A stretch of 64,000 nucleotides of DNA from contig CP075492.1 in the NCBI GenBank assembly GCA_021613535.1, positions 10,974,001 to 11,038,000 of the forward strand, given 5' to 3'. Shown piece by piece: positions 24,435-35,622 of this stretch. A program made the translations under genes and the position numbers. The first letter of the stretch is position 1. Each line of letters starts with the position of its first letter. This DNA is from Adineta vaga. Lineage: Eukaryota; Rotifera. Under the pieces are notes generated by a model. That model ran no database searches and had not been told where the DNA came from. It saw only the letters and a list, made by a program, of their open reading frames with translations.

Positions 24435-24901
24435 GATTTAATCAGAATATGAAAAGAAATGATGAAAGTATTTCTCAAAAATGTGAAAAAACTTACGCAA
24501 GTCTTTTTGTCAGTGTGTATGCGGTATGTATTCGGTTCGGATGTTTGTGTTGTGTTGTGTCATTGTAGGCATATATGATTGGTTGTACGTATATGTTTGT
24601 TACTATATGTAATGACTTTGTACGACATCTCTGAAAATCATTGCGATCGGTGTCAGGGGAAGAAAGTAAAGATCTCATCAGTATAAAGAATAGATTTCAG
24701 ATAGTTAATAATAGAATATTTCGAATACACACATAATGAGAACTCTTTTCCAATGATTTCATTCTAATATTGCTAGGTCTTCTTGGTAAAGCTCATCAAA
24801 CATTACCGTTTCGCATTACATGCCTTAGAAAACGACGATTTAACTTTTTGAGAAAATTAAAATGCAACGTTGTCAAGAAGAAACGTTATTCGCGACTTTC
24901 G

Positions 24902-25038
24902 TTCAACAAATGTTTCACAACTGAAAGAACAGATAATAATGCATTGTGCAATCTATGTTGTTCATCCCAGCATCATTCTACTTCTCGCTTCGTATCGCAT
25001 TCCGTAGTCGAGTGAAGCTTGAATACCATCTAGTTGTA
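24902..25038. repeat. Dispersed repeat, copy A
   Basis: It resembles copy B at 28330-28498. The left parts agree in about 36 of 43 positions (ttca.caaatgttt.acaactgaaag). The right parts share the identical 20-mer ATCGCATTCCGTAGTCGAGT (24994-25013). Copy B carries about 33 extra bases in the middle. It is not a tandem duplicate of any gene I recognise. It may be a fragment of a mobile element or a duplicated untranslated/coding scrap. Confidence 0.6.
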
Positions 25039-25311
25039 TTGTGTATTTGAATAAAGAACGATACGTTTTCATAGTACACATTACTATTCTGTCACAAATG
25101 TAATAATTAATTAAGCATATGCTTAAATTGTCGCAGCTTTCGAATAGATAGAGATGAAAATGTTTTTTCTTTACTCTCAATTCCATCACTACCTATCCAA
25201 CATCTCTATATCCATTAAGTGAAGAATACTCTGGATCAAGTTCTTTATTTAAATTAAATTACACATCTATAAATACCAGTTTTAATGAATTCACTACTAC
25301 ACCCTATTTTT

Positions 25312-26163
25312 TTAATTTCCTTTCCATTGTGCTTTTCGTTTTTCATTAAATGCTCGAATACCTTCATGACGATCTTCCGTATCAATTAGTTGTTCATAAT
25401 ATTTTAGTTCAATTGCTTTTGCTTCATCAATACTTTTACCCCATCCTTCATCGATTGCTTGTTTGATTGCACGTGTTGCTAATGGTGCATTCGCTGCAAT
25501 CGTCATACCTAATTCCATTCCTTTATTCAATGCCTGACCATCATCAGTTAAAATTTGAACAATTCCCATATCAAATGCTTCTTGAGCATTTAATCTTCGT
25601 CCTGTAATAGCAATTTGTTTTGCTCGTGCTGGTCCAACAAGACGAGCAAGTAATTGAGTACCTCCACCACCAGGCATAATTCCTCGAGTAACTTCCGGTA
25701 AACCAAATGATGCAGAACGAGAGGCAACAATCATATCACAATTTAATGCCAATTCAAAACCACCAGCTAGAGAAAACAAAACAAAAGAATAGTTATTTGA
25801 ACAGTTTAATCTTCTTCTGTCTATACCTAATGCAAATCCTTCAATACAAGCAATGGTTGGTTGTTTTAATTGTGCTAATGAATTAAACATACGTTCGAAT
25901 ATCTGATGTTGTTCCTTCCATTGCTTTGATTCAGTGATATTCTGACGTTCTTTCAAATCAGCACCGGAACAAAATGATTGTCCTTGACCAGAAACAATGA
26001 CTGCTGATCGAATATCTTTTGACGTCTGAATTCGTTGACAATGGGCAATAAGTTGTTGTGCAAATTCTGTATTAAAAGCATTATGATATTTCGGTCGATT
26101 TAATAATAAATGCCAAAGATTTTTCGATATTTCATTCAAACGAACAAATGAGTTCTGTGTCAT
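25312..26163 (-). CDS. Enoyl-CoA hydratase/isomerase family protein (AUH/ECHDC2-like)
   Basis: About 263 residues in two exons (26163-25827 and 25766-25312) around a 60 bp intron. This is a crotonase fold: FCSGADLKERQN forms the oxyanion-hole region, ALAGGFELALNCDMIVA and GLPEVTRGIMPGGGGTQ carry the two glutamates that act in hydration, and the C-terminal IEGFA...EGIRAFNEKRKAQWKG-type ending is standard. SGADLKER and the GLPEV...PGGGGTQ block are closest to AUH/ECHDC2 (mitochondrial 3-methylglutaconyl-CoA or related hydratases) rather than ECHS1. The exact acyl-CoA substrate cannot be told from sequence. No obvious mitochondrial presequence is present in this model (starts MTQNSFVRLNEISKN), so an upstream exon could be missing. 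The intron length is a multiple of three and has no stop, so retention would insert 20 residues. Confidence 0.9.
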   Translation of the reverse strand: MTQNSFVRLNEISKNLWHLLLNRPKYHNAFNTEFAQQLIAHCQRIQTSKDIRSAVIVSGQGQSFCSGADLKERQNITESKQWKEQHQIFERMFNSLAQLKQPTIACIEGFALGIDRRRLNCSNNYSFVLFSLAGGFELALNCDMIVASRSASFGLPEVTRGIMPGGGGTQLLARLVGPARAKQIAITGRRLNAQEAFDMGIVQILTDDGQALNKGMELGMTIAANAPLATRAIKQAIDEGWGKSIDEAKAIELKYYEQLIDTEDRHEGIRAFNEKRKAQWKGN

Positions 26164-26381
26164 ACTTCTACAACGAAAATCAAATATAAATAAATCTTCA
26201 AATCAATTAAATAATGATGTATACATTTATTTGAGAAAATCAAACTACTGTAGTACAAAACAAAAGGTAGGAGTTATTCGTTAATCACAATTACGGGATA
26301 ATAAAATTTTCATATTAAAATTTTTTGTCATTTGTTTATCATTCTTCATCATTGTGAACATAGAATAATTGCTAATTTTCT

Positions 26382-26727
26382 CTAATATTTTTTTGTTTTA
26401 TTCGTAACATGTTGTGCATAAGCACGATCACCGTATTGTTCATTACGTGCAGATGTATTCGATGTTTTACCATTTGGTACTTTATAATATTTAAACCAAC
26501 GACGTGTTGCTTCAAGTGAACCATGAAGATGTTTATCAACATCATTGATCTAAAATGTGAATAAAATTCTTCTTTCGAAATCTCGGAGAATTTTTACTGA
26601 AATGATAGAATCAGTTGCCTGAAGTGTAGTACCAATTTCATAAACATCGAATGAATCATTATCAACCGTTGTTTTTATAATTATCTCGATCAACATGATT
26701 TAGATCTTCCCATGTTTGTTGCAATGC
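26382..26727 (-). pseudogene. Inorganic pyrophosphatase remnant
   Basis: Three blocks in family order on the minus strand: LQQTWEDLNHVDRDN, then (after a one-base frame change) DNDSFDVYEIGTTLQATD, then, across a possible 48 bp intron, INDVDKHLHGSLEATRRWF plus YYKVPNGKTSN. These match soluble inorganic pyrophosphatase (QTWEDPNH, GDNDPIDVCEIG, INDV...[22 protein letters not shown]). The roughly 30 residues that normally join the last two blocks (VKVLGILAMIDEGETDWKVIAI region) are absent, the N-terminal half is missing and the C-terminus stops early (AQHVTNKTKKY). The DND...D metal-binding core survives, but the copy cannot encode a complete enzyme. Confidence 0.8.
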
Positions 26728-26919
26728 ATCGTAGTTTCATAAATAACTATAATAAAAAAGATATACTATGACATAGACAATTACGTTTGTTCTAACCTAT
26801 AGTTGAACCCAAAGTTGCTGACCCTATAGAAAAACAAAAGACATTTTTCGAAGTTTAATATAAAGTTTTTAAGTTGTCTTTAACGTTATTAACTAATCCA
26901 CTGATATCTTTTATGAATA

Positions 26920-26962
26920 GGGTGTGGGCGCGGGTGAAGAAGATATACCCACACCCACACCC
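26920..26962. repeat. GC-rich inverted repeat of TGTGGG telomere-like units
   Basis: Left arm GGGTGTGGGCGCGGGT (26920-26935), an 11-base spacer, right arm ACCCACACCCACACCC (26947-26962). The arms pair at 14 of 16 positions. The right arm read on the minus strand is two TGTGGG units plus flanking GGG. It is conspicuous in otherwise AT-rich DNA. TGTGGG is, as I recall, the bdelloid rotifer telomere repeat, which would make this an interstitial telomere-like sequence in head-to-head form. Confidence 0.6.
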
Positions 26963-27401
26963 TCTCAGTTAAGCAATCTTTATCAGTAAAACTCAAGGTA
27001 ATCCTTTTAATGCAAAAGAAAGGGTCGGTGTTTCTCAAATTCCCATTGTACTCTTACTATCTTCACATGATTTATCTTGTCAAACTGATATGTTTAACAC
27101 GTATTCCTCAACTTACTCAATTTCTACAGCAAAATTCTTAAGACACATATAATGAAGCAAAGATGATTTTTCTAAATTCAAACAAACAATCATTGTAGAG
27201 ATGCACTTGAAATTACAGCTACGCTACAGTTAATACATGTGTTCAAGCATTAGCTGTTACAACAATTACTCTGCTTTCGATTTTGCAGTTGGAATCGTTT
27301 TATTTGTTAAATAACGCCATAGCGTAATAAGCGCTTGAAAAAAAACTGATTGTGAAATGTCTAGCTGGAAGAACTAGTGTCGAGTTGGTTTAATCTGCAT
27401 G

Positions 27402-27682
27402 CTAAGTCGATATTTCTGCGCATTGTTCGGGTTCTTCTTGGATCGATTCAGCAAGAGCTAGACAGGATGAAATTAAAGAAATGAAAGTTTATATAGAACA
27501 CATTGAATGACAACATACGATCACGTTTACATTCACGACCAGATTCATTTTGTATTAAAAAGTCAATTGGTCGATCATATGCTGTTAATTCTTAAATTGG
27601 ATCAACTGGTAATAAAGATTCTCCATTAAAGTACCCATATCGCCTCTTTTTTAACGACTGCGACGCAATTATCGCATTTCTC
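27402..27682 (-). pseudogene. Degenerate coding remnant, family unknown
   Basis: Minus-strand text: EKCDNCVAVVKKEAIWVL, then a frame change to RYGYFNGESLLPVDPI, a stop, ELTAYDRPIDFLIQNESG plus RECKRD, a plausible GT...AG intron, and SIQEEPEQCAEIST before a stop. A CxxC pair and acidic C-terminus are visible. The clean composition and conserved-looking intron say this was once coding; the stop and frame change say it is broken. I do not recognise the family. Confidence 0.4.
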
Positions 27683-28329
27683 TAGTTTCTCTATTGAATG
27701 ATTTTGAATAATAACGTTTATTGTCTCGAATGGTTTATAAAAGGAGATGTAATGGAGATTCTTTCACCAACAATCAGTCCATATGTATTCTAATAATCGT
27801 GAAGTAGTTGTTGCCCTCTTCCAGATAAAAAATGAAGACAAAAAAATGTAAAAATTCATGGCGTATTTCGCCGGTTTATCGCCATTTAGGATCGTTCGAG
27901 ACGCCGTTTCGACCATTGGAATTAATGTCCTCAGCTGAAAAACATTAGCACGCGTGTGACTATTTATGTTATGGCCGCTAAATCTTTAAATTAAAAAACA
28001 ATCTATTCTAGGATTGATTATGGACATTTTTTCTGATTTTGATTTGATTTGACCTAAGAATCCATGTTCCAATTACTTTTGGCTCTGAGAGATGACACTC
28101 TATGTTGATCGTTTGATGAATTTATATTATTGTATCAATGGCTGTGATAAAACAGTATCAATGATGATCACTCTTTTTGGATAGATATTCAAAATTTTCC
28201 TCTCCTTAACAACTATTCTCATCGTCTGTATGTGATATGTGATAATAGACTAGTGATAATGTTAATGGATCCATTGTTAATTAAAGTTTGTACATAGACG
28301 ATACAACAAAACTCCTATCTATTCTTTTA

Positions 28330-28498
28330 TTCAAGAAATGTTTTACAACTGAAAGACCCCATGATGATGCATATGTAACGCTAAACATACATTCGTTCCT
28401 TTTCAGCAATCTATATTCTTCATCCCGCCAGCATCATCCTACTCCTATCGATTCGCATCGCATTCCGTAGTCGAGTAAAGCTCGGCTACCATATAGTT
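28330..28498. repeat. Dispersed repeat, copy B
   Basis: Partner of the element at 24902-25038, same orientation, 3.4 kb away. It shares the 20-mer ATCGCATTCCGTAGTCGAGT at 28457-28476 and the left block around ACAACTGAAAGA. It carries a central segment of about 33 bases absent from copy A. No target-site duplication or terminal inverted repeat is evident by eye. Confidence 0.6.
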
Positions 28499-28597
28499 TA
28501 TGTTGATCTCCGACGAACGGTCGTAAATCTTAAAATCTCTACTCGTGTTTCCCTTGAATTTATTTTTTCATTACTATATAGAAAAAGCATTGAACAA

Positions 28598-29229
28598 TTA
28601 TGTTTCAAAGGGTGACAGCATACGGCGAATAAAATCATTCTTGAGACAACCATTGATAAATTCATCTCTTGTTAATAACTGATTATGATCAAGATCAAGT
28701 GTATGAAATATATCACAAGCAAGAGTTGCTGATGATTTATAAAGTTTTTTCTGACCAGTTATTGTACAAAGTTTTTCTAGTAAATCAATCATTTCATTTG
28801 GTTCAATGGTTTCCGAATGATCTTTATCGAATAATGAAAACGCATAATGTAATTTATCAATGGGCTCACCAATCGATGTTAATGCATATGCAATTAGAAA
28901 TTCTTTAAAATCAATACGATGATTTCCTACAAAATACAATTCTTAATCATGTTTAGAAAGAATAATAATAATAATAACAAACCATTACGATCAAATGCTT
29001 GAAAAACATCTTCAACAATCGATTCAACTTTCTTTGTTGAAGAATTTTCTAGTTGGATATAGAATTTAATAAATTGTGATTTCGTTAAATGACCATTTGG
29101 ACATATGCTTAAAAATTCTCGATACCAACCTTGAATCACATGAGGTGTTAAATGTGTTTGTTTCATTAAATATCGATAATCATTTAATGATAAATCTTCT
29201 TCTAATTGATGTTGATGATGATTACCCAT
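28598..29229 (-). CDS. Neuronal calcium sensor-like EF-hand protein
   Basis: 191 residues in two exons (29229-28983 and 28926-28598), the usual length of the NCS/recoverin/frequenin family. It starts MGNHHQHQ, with Gly2 available for N-myristoylation as in that family. The first EF hand is inactive with the family signature CPNGHLTK. EF2 DRNGNHRIDFKE, EF3 DKDHSETIEPNE and EF4 DLDHNQLLTRDE retain most acidic ligands, including the Glu at position 12. All three lack the glycine normally at loop position 6 (His, Glu, Gln), which may lower calcium affinity. The FP-type ending is replaced by RRMLSPFET. Known family role: calcium-myristoyl switch sensor in neurons. It is divergent, so I do not assign a specific orthologue; a calcineurin-B-type protein is the main alternative. 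Confidence 0.8.
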
Positions 29230-30514
29230 TTTCGTCAAGGTCTATTTGTTTGAATTTAGTAAATTAATTTATGAATGTCTGATGATATATAAAAACGAAT
29301 CGTGTACGTTTTCTCTCTAGATATATTACCTTTTAAAAAAGAATTCACTAGTAAATATCATGTTCTCATGACGAACGAGAGAGTAGAATGTAATTTATCA
29401 AGAAATGTTAAAACAAGATAAAGAGAAAAAAAGAGGAAAACACGTTTTGTTGTAGATATTTGTCACTTACAAATAAAGAAGTGTTCTTCTCAAGATCGAA
29501 GAAAATTCTATGGAAAACAAAATACGCATATTTTTTCTCATTGTGATCAACAAAATGTAAATCTTTGGTTTTGCAATTATATGAATGTCTTAATGGATGA
29601 AAATATTCGTTTTGTATTCAACAGAAAGTAAAATCTATTAATGTCATCTGTTTAGCAAATATATTTCGAAGTCGTTTTAGATAATCAAAATACTACATTG
29701 ATAATATTTTATGGAACAGATGTTATGTCTTTCGCAAATATATCGATTTCCGTTTTGTCTATTGAAAATATAATCATGTATGTGCAAGTTGTGATATGTA
29801 AAAGAAATCATAGAAGAATATTTTGAGAAAAATGATTCATACTATGACAATTATTTCAAATTTTTCTTTCTGGGAAATAATAAACTGTTCATTGGCTATT
29901 GTCAATGAAATGTCAATCTGCCATTGATATAATTTTTAAATCTTTATGATTACTAGAAAGGTAGACAGACAGGGTCAAAATCGAAATATTTAAAAAGATG
30001 TGACAACCTTGATCACAGCTCATATAATTTTCTAGTGCATTTTTTCTCTCTCCCTCTCTCCCTCTCTCTCTCTCTCTATTTCACACGAATATGTCATGTT
30101 CTACCTTCCATGATGATAGAAATCTGTACAAGATGCAAGCTCATTAACTAATAGTACCGACATTTATGTTTTTATTTTCTTACGTTCTTCTTGCTCGTCT
30201 TTTTTTCGACATTCAAGGTTCGGAATATTTTTGCCTTAGTCTATACTCTTCGTTTTTTCTTCAATGACTTTTCTTCACCTGTTCAACAAAGAAGAATCAT
30301 TCAGCCGTACGGTCCTAATAGTTATGCTTTTTCTGATCAAGTAACGTTACGTTTCACATATGAATAACAACAAATTATCAAGGATATCTTATATATTTCA
30401 TCTATATATGTAATAAAGGTAATAAAAGTGCGACAGCATCAAAAGTTGTAATCTCAATTCTTCGCTTTAATAGCCGTGATCAAGCGAAAGAAAGAGAAAA
30501 ACGGATATCATCTT
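29230..30514. other. Divergent intergenic region with TC microsatellite
   Basis: This lies between the starts of two divergent genes (EF-hand protein on minus, ankyrin/SOCS-box protein on plus), so both promoters should be here. A (TC)n/(CCCTCT) tract lies at about 30046-30078. No coding frame of interest. Confidence 0.5.
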
Positions 30515-32300
30515 ATGGGCAGTAGTAACGGTAAACAAAATGATCAAAAGGAAAAAAATAAAAGAAGACGAAATTTCCGAAGAATATTACATCTCATCTC
30601 TCGTCGCCTAAACAATCGCTCCCTGCCTAGAAGTCAGTCCGGACTAGATCAATATTATCACGAATTTCAAAGATCAAATCAAACAATGTCTGTATTTAAT
30701 GTTATTCACTTAGATATCAATGAACAAACTTCTCCTGACATGAATCAATCTTCTTCCTCTTTGTCTCGATCAATAATATCATCACGTAAGATATACATTT
30801 TAACTTTTCTTCTTACTATTATTATTCATTCTTAGATGAATCGTCGACCGATATGACTGGTGATCATGAAGAATCAATTGAATATTCTATGACAACGAAG
30901 TAGGCAAGTTTAAGAATTCGATAAAGATATTTATATTTTCTTGTCTAATTTGAATTAGATCCACAGAATATGATTGGAAATCTTTTATTCCATCAACATT
31001 GGAAAAAATTCATTCAATAACTCATTTAAAAGATTCAATATTTCAACATTTAAATACGGAATTAAATCATATTTTTAATCGTCTACTTCGATTAAATCAA
31101 ACTAATGAACATACAGGATTTATTCAATGGTTGTGTCATGAAATTGAACATTGTATGCATTCGATTGATAACGAGACTATTTATTCTCATACAACATTTC
31201 TATTACGTTCAATTGAACAAGATCGTTTCGATTGTACAAAATATTTACTTGAACGACAATTATTATCCAGTAAACTTGACATTAATACCATAAATGATCA
31301 AGGTCGTCATTGTCTTCTTATGCTTTCACATAAAAATGGTCCCGTTGATTTAATAAAATATCTTCTAACACATCATTTATCCTGTTTAGATACGAATAAA
31401 ATCGATTTGAATAAATACAGTTCATTACATCATGCATGTCGACATTTCAATTTGTCTCTTTGTGAAATGCTTCTTCCATATACGAATAAACATATCTTAC
31501 AAATTGAAAATTCTGAATTACATACTCCATTAGATTATTGGCTCGAATGTTTATATTCATTAAAGAAATTAAAACCTACACATTTACAACATGATATTGA
31601 GACATTACGTCTCGATCATTTATTAACCAATCAAGGTTTTCATTCGAATATTTATTTTCTTCAAACAGTTATCAATCGTGGTGGACAATTAACAAAATTA
31701 CCATTACGTTATATACGTTCAATTCTTCCTCAACTATCTTTCGAACAAAAACTATTATATGTTGATCATCATGTTAATCTTTGTTGTATTTTATATAAAA
31801 ATCGTCTATCAACATTAGTACATGATTATGATCAATTGAAAATTAGTATTCAAGCAGGAGAGATTCTTACGGAATTTATCTATGCATTAGGAACTGTACA
31901 AGTTGAAATTCAAAATCGTTTAGCAGAAAATGCCTGTTCAGAAAAGGATCATTTGACAAAAAGTAAAGAACATGAACTATTACAATCAACAATGCGAATG
32001 TTATATGGCAAATTCTTTCGATTATTTGATTGTATTTATAATAATCCAGATGTTAATGTAAAAAATTTTCATTTTGAACATATTTTTCGTCGTGTTTGGG
32101 TTTATTGGAAAGAACCTGTGAAAATGTTTATTAAACAAGCAAAAGAAAAAAATTTATTGTTAAAATCAATTTGTCGAATTGAATTATTCAAACGGTTAAA
32201 TACTTATCCAGGTGATATACACAATTTAACAATTAATTCATCTTTAAAACAATTTCTTGCTTTTGATAATCGATTTTTTGTTGTGCAAAGAAGATTTTAA
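30515..32300 (+). CDS. Ankyrin repeat and SOCS-box (ASB-like) protein
   Basis: About 558 residues from exons 30515-30785, 30836-30899 and 30959-32300. The N-terminus is basic (KEKNKRRRNFRR) and then Ser-rich. The middle has ankyrin-like units: EQDRFDCTKYLLERQ, DQGRHCLLMLSHKNGPVDL, KYSSLHHACRHFNLSLCEML, ELHTPLDYWLE. The C-terminal 40 residues, LKSICRIELFKRLNTYPGD to LKQFLAFDNRF, match the SOCS-box pattern (L..LCR...R..L......I..L.....LK.fL), which recruits Elongin B/C and Cullin5. Inferred role: substrate adaptor of a Cullin-RING ubiquitin ligase. The Pro of the Cul5 box is not obvious, so Cullin choice is unsure. The start was taken at the first ATG of the frame (MGSSNGKQ). Confidence 0.72.
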
Positions 32301-32993
32301 TTTTTTTTCATTTTCTTTTTCTTCTACAAATGTATGTCATTTTTTTATGTAGATCTAAATATCTTCTCTTTCACTAATTAACTACATTCATTTCAATGGT
32401 TAACATTGATAGGAAAATCTGTATTAAACTTCCAGAACAGGCATCCATCTCCGTAGGAAATGATACGACGGGAAATGTTTTCTCGGAAACTGCTCATAAA
32501 GATCCAGAGGTTCGAAATGAAATAGAACAATCATTCTCATACAAAACAAGTGTACGGACGCTGTGTTTGTCGATTGTGAAGCATTTATATAATCGTAAAA
32601 GAATGTGATAAGCAATTGAAACTTATAACATTTCATCTATCATTCTTCATTCATCTTACTAAATGTTAACTTTAAATGCATACGCACACTTATCCTTCTC
32701 TACATGGTAACAATCGACATACTACTTTCGATAAGTATAAAATAAACCTTTTCTAAATCGTACAAAAGTGTATCTTTCAACATTGTAATGTACATTCCTA
32801 AATATATTTATTTTCTTTAAACAGATGTCGCTAAGCGTTTGAATTCTTCGCGATGAAGTATTCTGTACATTACTTATGGCGACAATGGACAAAGATATGT
32901 ATCTCGCCATGAGTCAAGCTTTTGTCGATTATTGATTCACTTCATTTCATTCAAGTAGCATACGAAAAACTTTTATACCGTAAAATAATAATC
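32301..32993. other. Intergenic DNA
   Basis: Short gap between two plus-strand genes. A 70-codon frame at 32396-32608 is open but unrecognised and overlaps an equally long frame on the other strand, so I do not call it a gene. Confidence 0.35.
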
Positions 32994-35622
32994 ATGAAAA
33001 AAGGTTCAGTTTTTGCTGGTAAAAAAGGTCCTCTATCAACGGTATATGGAACACCAGTTAATATTTCATCAACATCATCATCATTTTTCGACAATAGTCT
33101 TCAACAAATGCCACCGAATGCATTAGGAGGATCTGTACGAAATTGGCAAGCAACACCTATGAGTTCTCATCGATTTCCTCCTTCTCATTTTTCAACACAA
33201 CAACCAAATTCAACAACTAGTATTCGCACACATCCGATGATTGTTAATACTCCTAATTCGAGTATGATCAATCGAGCAAAACCATACACATTACAAGGTC
33301 TCGTTGAGAATCTGAATGAAGTAAGTGTTAACCTAATATGCATAATCATTTTATGACGTTTTTCACAGTTACTTGCAGAACTTGGCGTTCCACATGCGAT
33401 GCGGTACGATACAAAATATGGCTTTGAAGATATTCTCACTGTACTCGATGTATGTAATTGATCTTTATTTCTATAGCTTATCTCTTATATATTTTATTTT
33501 GTACTATTTTAAAGCAATTAACAAATCCAGCTCGCTATGAAATACATCGTTTTCAACCATTTCCATCTTTACCTCAACCAACAAAACCAGGTGGCAAAAT
33601 TTCATTAACTGACCGTTGGGCTTATTTAAAACAAGTTCTTCTTCTCTATCGTTTATCGACACTTGAACAATTATCACGTATTAAACCAGAACGTGCAATG
33701 GCACATGATCATATGATAATTATGGTTGAATTATTAATACAATTAACAACATGTGTTTTGAAAAGTCAACAAGAACAAGAACGTATTGCAACAAATCATT
33801 TCCTTAGTGAATTTAAATTATTAATGCGGCAAATGTTTTGGATTGGTAGACATGATCCATCGGTAATGGAAGAATCGATGTATGAATTACGACGTCATGT
33901 TTATGCAAAAGATAATCTCGACATAGTTGATCGATTACAACATGAAAAACAAATGAATGAAATGACTATTGAACGTGACCAATTGAAAGGACAAGTAAGT
34001 TACTTTTTTTTATCTCTCATTCTCTTCGATTTTAATGTCATCTTGTGGTCGTTATGTTTAGTCTGACGAATTGAAAGCAACTCGCAATGAACTTGAGAAT
34101 GAATGTACAACATTAACTACTTCGAATGAAAATGATCTCGTTGAATTTACACGAAAACAAGAAGAAATAAGTGACGAACAATCGAAATTAGATGAACTAA
34201 CACAAATCGTCGAACAAAAAGGTAGAGAAAAAAAGATTCTTTTCTCCCTACAAAATTTACTCAATATTTTTATTGTAATTTTCAAGAAATGGATAAAAAA
34301 CATTTAACAGATCGTAATCAAACATTGTCAGATAAATTATTTGCTCAACAAACAGATGTTGAATTACAACGTCATGTTCGTTCGAATAGTGAACTTAAAC
34401 AACAACATGAAGTTCTCCTTTCGACATTACTACTTGAACAACAATTACATACAACAACAGCCAATGAACATAAACAACTTGTTAAAGAAGTAAGTTAAAG
34501 TCGTATCGAACATTCCCATTTCTAACAAAACTGATTGATTTATTTTTAGCTTCAAGAATTACTTGGTAAATATCAAATATTACTTAGTGCATACAAACAT
34601 AAAGCTATGCGGCCACCTCCAACAGCTGTTGATTTCGATTTGAGTGATATTATTGGTGATACAACATCGAATATAAACAATGATTCAGTTCAACAAGCTC
34701 AATTAGCTATTGAAAATTTAACAAAAGAAATCATGGCACAAGAAATCTTATTAACACAACGTCATCGTGATTTAGAACAAGAATCTAAACAAGTAAGTAT
34801 TTATTTTGTACTTTCGGAAGTGAACGAAATCAACTTGTTATTGGTTAGAAAATTGAAGAACTTCAATCAGCTGAACGTGAATGGAAATCAGCTGCTAAAC
34901 AGGGTCAACGTCGTGCTGCTCAACAGAATGAATTAAGTCGTTTTCAACAAGAAATTCGTTTATTAACAACGAAAGTTGTTGATCTTGAACGACGTATTGA
35001 AGAAAAAAAAGCATCTACAATTGAATTAAAGAAAGAATTCGATCGAGTAAGATCTTTTCCGTTTAATTAAACTCATTTTTGATTTTTACGCATTGGAGAT
35101 CAAATCCGGTATTGTCGAATTATTAGCTCGTTTTGAAACATTAGAAATCAATTATATCACAAAAGAAGATGAACTTCGACAACAATTAACATGGTTTATT
35201 TCTGATCAAACACAATTAGCGAAAATCTATCGACGTGATGTCGAAGAATTAAAACGTATTCAACAAGAACATATGTCGAAATTAGATATCAATATAAATA
35301 CAAAATCATTTGATGAACTTATTCAACAACAAATCAATAAATATTATCAATATCGAAATATAGATGATGACGATGATGATGACGACGAAGAAAATAATAC
35401 TAATAATGGTAGTGAAAAACGAATTATATCGGAATCCGACAAATTACATGAAGAGCATGTATTATGGTTAAAAAAGAAGAAACGTGATGCAAAAATTACA
35501 GCACCAATCATTGAACGACTTCGTATGTTCATCTTATTTGATCAATTCTTTAAATCATTCTGTTTTTCTTCTTCTTTTCAGAGGAACTTCATGATCATTT
35601 ACCGATACTTAACGTCAAATAG
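32994..35622 (+). CDS. Long coiled-coil protein, possible divergent NDC80/HEC1
   Basis: About 718 residues from nine exons: 32994-33320, 33369-33449, 33515-33994, 34062-34221, 34287-34489, 34550-34792, 34849-35046, 35099-35522 and 35582-35622. Order: a basic, Ser/Thr/Pro-rich tail of about 95 residues (starts MKKGSVFAGKKGP); a globular part with LLAELGVPHAMRYDTKYGF and later HDHMIIMVELLIQL; then near-continuous coiled coil with one break (KYQILLSAYKHKAMRPPP, then VDFDLSDIIG), and an acidic Asp-run near residue 620. This order, the LVxLIxx helix after a CH-like fold, and the break resembling the LARKLKLIP...DFEI segment fit NDC80 of the outer kinetochore. Similarity is weak, so a different centrosomal or ciliary coiled-coil protein is a real alternative. 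Confidence 0.5.
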
